Assembly (NCBI GenBank): GCA_030248215.1
Contig: JASANG010000999.1
Span: 1-64,000, forward strand
Direction of reading: 5' to 3'
Source of the DNA: Enoplolaimus lenunculus
Taxonomy: Eukaryota > Nematoda > Enoplea > Enoplida > Thoracostomopsidae
DNA length: 64,000 nt
How positions within the stretch are numbered: position 1 is the stretch's first letter; every line of letters begins with the position of its first letter. The notes beneath the pieces are model-generated. The model saw only the letters and a list, made by a program, of their open reading frames with translations. It did no database searches and was not told the origin of the DNA. Below are positions 59,561 to 64,000 of this stretch, in pieces. Both the position numbers and the translations under genes were made by a program.

Positions 59561-59654
59561 CTTTTACACTCCCACCAGAACCCGGACTGCCCTAAAAGAG
59601 GGTTTGATAGATCATCCAGCATCCACATTAATACTTTGCATTGCTTTCCAAACA

Positions 59655-59997
59655 CTGTAGGGACCCGAATAAGAAAGGGAGCTGATATTTGTTTCGCCTC
59701 TCTAGAGGATACCGCCCTGTTATTCGGTTACGGACTGTTATTTAATTCTGATCCACACTCCGCTGTCTCGTATCAAAGGCTTGAGCGATAATGCAAGGTT
59801 ATACTTAGGAAATTACTTTCATAACTTAAGTATGCTTTAAAGTTTCAAACTCAACTTTATTTGGGCCCGCAGTTATTCAGGCACTACAATTACGAACAAT
59901 GAACATTTATAGACTCTTAGGAATAAGGACACTTATTCATTGGGACTGAAATTGGTTCCCCTCTTATAGTCCTCGCTCTTATTCGGGTCACTACAGT
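59655..59997. mobile_element. TIR MITE (CTGTAGTGACCCGAATAAGA family), copy 2
   Basis: 343 bp with inverted termini CTGTAGGGACCCGAATAAGA and CTGTAGTGACCCGAATAAGA. The right flank is TA; the left is CA, so the presumed TA duplication is worn. It ends only 91 bp before the protease ATG. Confidence 0.85.
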
Positions 59998-60088
59998 ATC
60001 TGCAACGATTTACAAGAAATTCCAATTAAATATTCATATTTAGGATTTTTTAACATAAACACAACTTTAAAGTTTAATTTTTCAAAAG

Positions 60089-62116
60089 ATGTCTTTTTTC
60101 AACTCGACTAATTCCGGCCACTATTTGTCAGGCGCTGATGAAGACCGCGGGCGTGGCGTATTTCGTAAACAGTTAGCAGTAGAAGCAAGTCCTACCTCAG
60201 ATGACAGATATGCCGGATTACGCGCAGAACTCGATCACAAAATAATGAACGAAAATTTAATATCCGGTTCAGGTAAACCGTTAGAAATGCGCACAGTTCA
60301 ACTAATGACAACACTGATGGATTCAGTATGTCGTATTGATACCGGAACTCATACCGGAACTGGATATATGGTCCGTATTCCAGTAGGTCGCTATGGTGAG
60401 CTGTATGGCATGCTTACTAATCATCATGTGTTGGGATCAGAAGAGCTTGGCCCTGGCCGAAGTTGGAACCTTGAATTCGAATGTATGAATGGGTTAAATT
60501 ATGAATGGAGCCGGTCAGATTGGTGCTACTGTTTCAGTGATCAACGTTTAGATTGTACGTTTGTAGTGCCGCAACCAGGAACTGTGGATGAAATGGATTC
60601 GCGAGGGATTGATTTTATGCCAACATCCGAAGCACAAACAGGACAACGAATAAATATAATTCAACATCCACAAGGCGGTGAACTTGCGTTTTCGTACGGC
60701 AAAATCACTAAACTCGACTCAAACGGATTCGATATTTATCACAACGCTGATACGATGCCTGGAAGCTCTGGATCGCCATTGATCAACGATGATGGAGAAG
60801 TCGTTGGACTACACAAAGCGTGGGATCCGGCAGTCAATTTGAATATGGCAACAATGATAACGGCGGTTATCGACGCGATTCAACGCGATTTTGTTGCACA
60901 TCCTGATTTTGGAATCACCAAAGACAACAACGGCGGCGGCAGACGTGCAGTTAATCGAGACCCGGCCACTGGAAAAATGGTCACAAATGATCCGGCGCTT
61001 GCGTTACGCCAACCTCTTGATTCCGATTCGGGACGAGATAGAAAAGGCCATTTTAATAGAGGGGATGATTCTGAAAGAAACGCGACAGATTTCAGTAATC
61101 GACATCATACCAGCTGGAATGACGACGACAGATATTCTTCAGATAAAGCTTACGACCTACGTAAATATAGTTCTGATCGTAGAGGATCGCCGAATCGAGA
61201 CTCGGGATCCAGGTCAGCTGTTGGTGGGACAGGTGGTAACCAGCCGTTGGATTTCTTTTCGCCAGCGCTATCTGGGCTCGACGACTACTTGCAACGAAAG
61301 TATATATCAATATTTACTAAAGACAACATGGGATATCTACATTCGGCCGCTGGAGCATTCGGAAAACATCTATTTGGAAGTGACTCGCCTAACATTGGTG
61401 GCATTGGACGGAAACCAAAACGTCGTGGTGTGGCACCGTTACGAATACCGTTAGAATCATTTGAACTTGGTTATGATAGCTCCAATCCACCTCGATATTT
61501 TGGAGAAGACCGAAATTTCGAACAAGGCCAAGACTACCGGGATTTCAACCGGGGCGATAACAATTGGAATGGTAGCGACTACAGCCGAGGCCGCCGAACA
61601 GACGATAATCAACGCTTTGATCTTGCCAACGACTATGGAGACTTTAATCGCAATAGCAACAGGAGTCGATACGACGATGACTACAATCGAAGCGGTAGGT
61701 CGAACGATAATGATTGGCGCGGCGGAGGCGGTGCGCATTACGGTGGAGACCATAGTCCAGCAAGAAGACACGATAGAGGTCAGAGTCCACCAAGTAGGCA
61801 CGGTAGAGGTGAAAGTCCAAGACGCCGAAGACGTTCATCATCATCATCGTGTTCATCCAATGAACGACAGCGAAGACGACACTCACCAAATCGACGTAGA
61901 AGCAGCCGTGATCGATTTTCACCTGAACGAAGAATTGATTTCCGAGACGAACTTGATATCGGTCGACGAGATGAAGATGAACTATTCGATGAATTGATGC
62001 AACAACGACGACAACACCAACGCGACAGACGATCACCGTCGCCAGGATGGAATCGAGACCACAGAACAAGCCGCGAAGCAGCATTTGGTGATCGTAGAGA
62101 TATTGGGTTTATGTAA
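60089..62116 (+). CDS. intronless trypsin-like serine protease with long Arg/Ser/Asp-rich tail
   Basis: 675 residues in one exon from the first ATG at 60089. Residues about 75-270 form a chymotrypsin-fold protease (Trypsin_2-like): His in MLTNHHVLG (H113, following the usual TNxHV pattern), Asp in QRLDCTFVV (D155) and Ser in MPGSSGSPL (S227), with QHPQGG and VVGLHKAW in expected places. No signal peptide, so an intracellular or nuclear enzyme is likely. From about 278 on the chain is low-complexity, rich in R, S, D, N and G, with SPARRHDRGQSPPSRHGRGE-type RS/RG repeats and RRRRRSSSSS. This resembles splicing-factor RS domains and would suit nuclear or RNP targeting. The lack of introns, beside an intron-rich gene, hints at a retrocopy or a lineage-specific family. 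No close named homologue comes to mind; FAM111-type proteases share only the general fold. An AATAAA lies at about 62549. Confidence 0.9.
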   Translation: MSFFNSTNSGHYLSGADEDRGRGVFRKQLAVEASPTSDDRYAGLRAELDHKIMNENLISGSGKPLEMRTVQLMTTLMDSVCRIDTGTHTGTGYMVRIPVGRYGELYGMLTNHHVLGSEELGPGRSWNLEFECMNGLNYEWSRSDWCYCFSDQRLDCTFVVPQPGTVDEMDSRGIDFMPTSEAQTGQRINIIQHPQGGELAFSYGKITKLDSNGFDIYHNADTMPGSSGSPLINDDGEVVGLHKAWDPAVNLNMATMITAVIDAIQRDFVAHPDFGITKDNNGGGRRAVNRDPATGKMVTNDPALALRQPLDSDSGRDRKGHFNRGDDSERNATDFSNRHHTSWNDDDRYSSDKAYDLRKYSSDRRGSPNRDSGSRSAVGGTGGNQPLDFFSPALSGLDDYLQRKYISIFTKDNMGYLHSAAGAFGKHLFGSDSPNIGGIGRKPKRRGVAPLRIPLESFELGYDSSNPPRYFGEDRNFEQGQDYRDFNRGDNNWNGSDYSRGRRTDDNQRFDLANDYGDFNRNSNRSRYDDDYNRSGRSNDNDWRGGGGAHYGGDHSPARRHDRGQSPPSRHGRGESPRRRRRSSSSSCSSNERQRRRHSPNRRRSSRDRFSPERRIDFRDELDIGRRDEDELFDELMQQRRQHQRDRRSPSPGWNRDHRTSREAAFGDRRDIGFM

Positions 62117-62180
62117 CATGGCAACCAGCTATTATTTGGTAAACTGATGCTAGTGTTTTCGAACATTTTGACAGTAACTA

Positions 62181-62389
62181 CACTGGGAAAAAAGATGAGT
62201 CAAATTGACTCTCTCCAAAATAGGCTTTTCGGGATTACACAACCTGAATGAATTTCGACTCCACCATAGTTAAATTCGACTCACAAAGTCGCATTTTTGA
62301 CTGTTGCGGAGTAGAATTTGACTCAGTTTGTGTGGTCCCGAAAAGCCTATTTTGGAGAGAGTCATTTTGACTCAGCATTTTTTGCAGTG
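62181..62389. mobile_element. fold-back MITE with TA target duplication
   Basis: 209 bp flanked by TA on both sides. The termini CACTGGGAAAAAA and (inverted) CACTGCAAAAAA lead into long arms sharing gactctctccaaaatagg and cttttcggga, about 60 bp each, with a short spacer. Transcribed, it would form a strong hairpin. TA target and CACTG tip suggest a mariner-type MITE. It lies 65 bp after the protease stop codon and could be in its 3' UTR. Confidence 0.88.
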
Positions 62390-62619
62390 TATGCTTTTTT
62401 AACTTATTATATGAAAAGAATGAAATGCAGGGTTGAGCCTCGGAAAAAACCAACGTAAAAACGTTTTTTGTTTTTTTTGCGAAGAGGTGGAAAAACAGAA
62501 AAACCTTTTTTACAAAACTTTATAGGAAATAACTTGGGTTACAGTAATAAAATGTCGCGGAAAACTGTAAGAACTGATTTGTTCACGCCTCAAATGCGGA
62601 ATGAGCATGCGTTTTGCTG

Positions 62620-63735
62620 CAAGAGTTGGCTGTGCAACCGAGGAAACCTGGAACATGTTTTGTCTTTATTACAATAACGGGTAACATTTTGTTTGGACGC
62701 CGATTAGCTATGAAATTAAACAAGGTTGAATTGTCTGCTACAGAGGTGTAAGTGGGTAAATATGTTTTTACTCGCGTAGTCACTCGATTTACGTTACAAA
62801 AACTTTTCATAAATAATTTTGAAAACAAACCATTCAGTAACAAAATGTATTTAACACCGATAATACTGCACATTTACACCTGTTACCGGTAAAACTAGGT
62901 TGTTGGCCAATGCGTGATTTTTTTGTCTGTACAAAATCATTGTAGTTAAGATAGTATAAGCACACATTTCTTTATGGTTATGACGCAATTTGTCTTAAGA
63001 TTTCATTAGAAAAACTTGTGAACATACTGTTCCAAGCCAAACAAAAACAGAACCTCTATAGTAATGGCAAAGAATGTCTCCAAATACTATATGAGAAGCT
63101 GTGCTCGAAACATTTCAGTTGAAACGTATGTGAAAAGTATTCCAGTGTACATGGGTAGCGCGTAGGTCTGGTCGGCTATCATGGTGTCACATTCATTGTT
63201 TGTACTGCAATATCCTATGATATTCAAAATACTGTCCGTCAATATCATACGACATGTTTGAAAATGTCTGCAAGGTTGTGGTAAACAAGCATGAACGTCC
63301 TGTAGAATATCATATGATACAAAAAAATGAAGTTTGAATTATTTGTACTTAGGAATCTATTAAGACCAAATTTCCGCCAGAAACAGAAAAATCGAAGCTA
63401 ATTCAGTATTCGAAAGCACTTAAAGCTACATCATCTGACTTTTCGTATATTATTAGTGCGCACAAATTACTTTGTTATGCATTATATCATGTGATGTTAT
63501 GTAGAATTTCGGAATATCATTTGATACTCGCATAATTGTCCCCTGGTATCATGCGGCTTATGCCTGTTTGTATAACACGATTACCGGGGATCAGGAATTT
63601 GTAAGCCAATGTCATGTAAACATTCACATTTTGTCTACCTAATCGCTATTCAAATCACAACATTTTATGTTGACGTCGAATCAACATGAGCAAAATGTGT
63701 TCCGTGCTGCCCCAAGTTATAACGTGAATCCCGCA
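62620..63735 (+). mobile_element. Harbinger-like palindrome-rich element, worn left end
   Basis: The right end ccccaagttataacgtgaat followed by cccgca (to 63735) matches the other copies, as do gttgacgtcgaatcaacatg and aatatcatatgatac palindromes at 63308 and nearby. The left end is decayed (cctggaacatgttttgtctt resembles the subterminal region). Confidence 0.75.
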
Positions 63736-64000
63736 TGAATTGAAAGTAGGCGTAATTTCTGTACCCTCAACTGAGGTCTAATTTTACTTACGAAGTTTTT
63801 GCTGATAAAACCTACTTTGATCGTAAAACAATCGCTGAATATATTATTGGATATCAAAACTTTTTTGCCTTTGCTTGATCCATTATTTCAATCTGTGTAC
63901 CGCTTTAGTTTTGAACTAAATTTCTAATTAAATTCATCTGACAGTGGAACTACAAAATCCTGCTAGCAGATCACTTGCCGTACTCAACGCCCCCAGCTTC
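63736..64000. other. right-edge DNA, unassigned
   Basis: 265 bases, AT-rich. ttttaattgaa/cagtggaactacaaaatcctgc at the very end could begin an exon continuing outside the window, but nothing can be identified. Confidence 0.3.

Noticed and set aside
60891-62166. ORFs on both strands overlapping the protease tail
   Set aside because: Shadows of the Arg/Ser-rich codon repeats in other frames; the 675-residue frame carries the recognisable domain.

Overview
The window is animal nuclear DNA: genes are split by many GT-AG introns, spacer is AT-rich and packed with transposon debris, and there is no operon structure. Degenerate runs of GCCTAA/TTAGGC, the nematode telomere unit, occur at several internal places. 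With the nematode-like gene content this suggests a nematode. Acceptors vary (tttcag, ttaag, tatag), unlike the strict Caenorhabditis TTTTCAG, so a distant (for example enoplean) nematode is my guess, not a demonstrated fact.

Layout. (1) 1-4.16 kb: intergenic, with nested hAT-type MITEs and a tandem tRNA-headed repeat. (2) 4.16-29.7 kb, plus strand: the 5' half of an ABC subfamily A lipid transporter gene. About 30 exons were assembled by hand from splice sites and phase; they cover TM1, the first extracellular domain, TMD1, a complete NBD1, the linker and the start of the second half. Introns hold satellites and MITEs. (3) 29.9-34.3 kb, minus strand: a nearly complete LINE of the I/Ingi-like type (endonuclease, RT, RNase H) with one internal TAG and a hAT MITE inserted in its endonuclease region. 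No ABCA second-half exon (TMD2, NBD2) is visible downstream. (4) 34.6-55 kb: repeat-dominated. It contains Harbinger-like TIR elements filled with CATATG palindromes, arrays of a 19-20 bp unit containing TTTCCCGCCAAA, a hAT transposase fragment, a fossil LTR-retroelement piece and a satellite of about 178 bp. (5) 55.1-55.9 kb, plus: a two-exon gene for a small secreted four-cysteine peptide. (6) 60.1-62.1 kb, plus: an intronless 675-residue trypsin-like protease with a long Arg/Ser/Asp-rich tail. (7) 62.2-64 kb: a TA-flanked fold-back MITE and another palindrome-rich element.

Three host genes are well supported or plausible: the ABCA transporter, the protease and the small secreted peptide. 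Nothing in the sequence ties them into one pathway. The strongest structural signals are the mobile elements: several insertions carry exact target duplications, one is confirmed by an uninterrupted sister copy, and two classes of short repeat (CATATG palindromes and E2F-like sites) are carried by the same element family.
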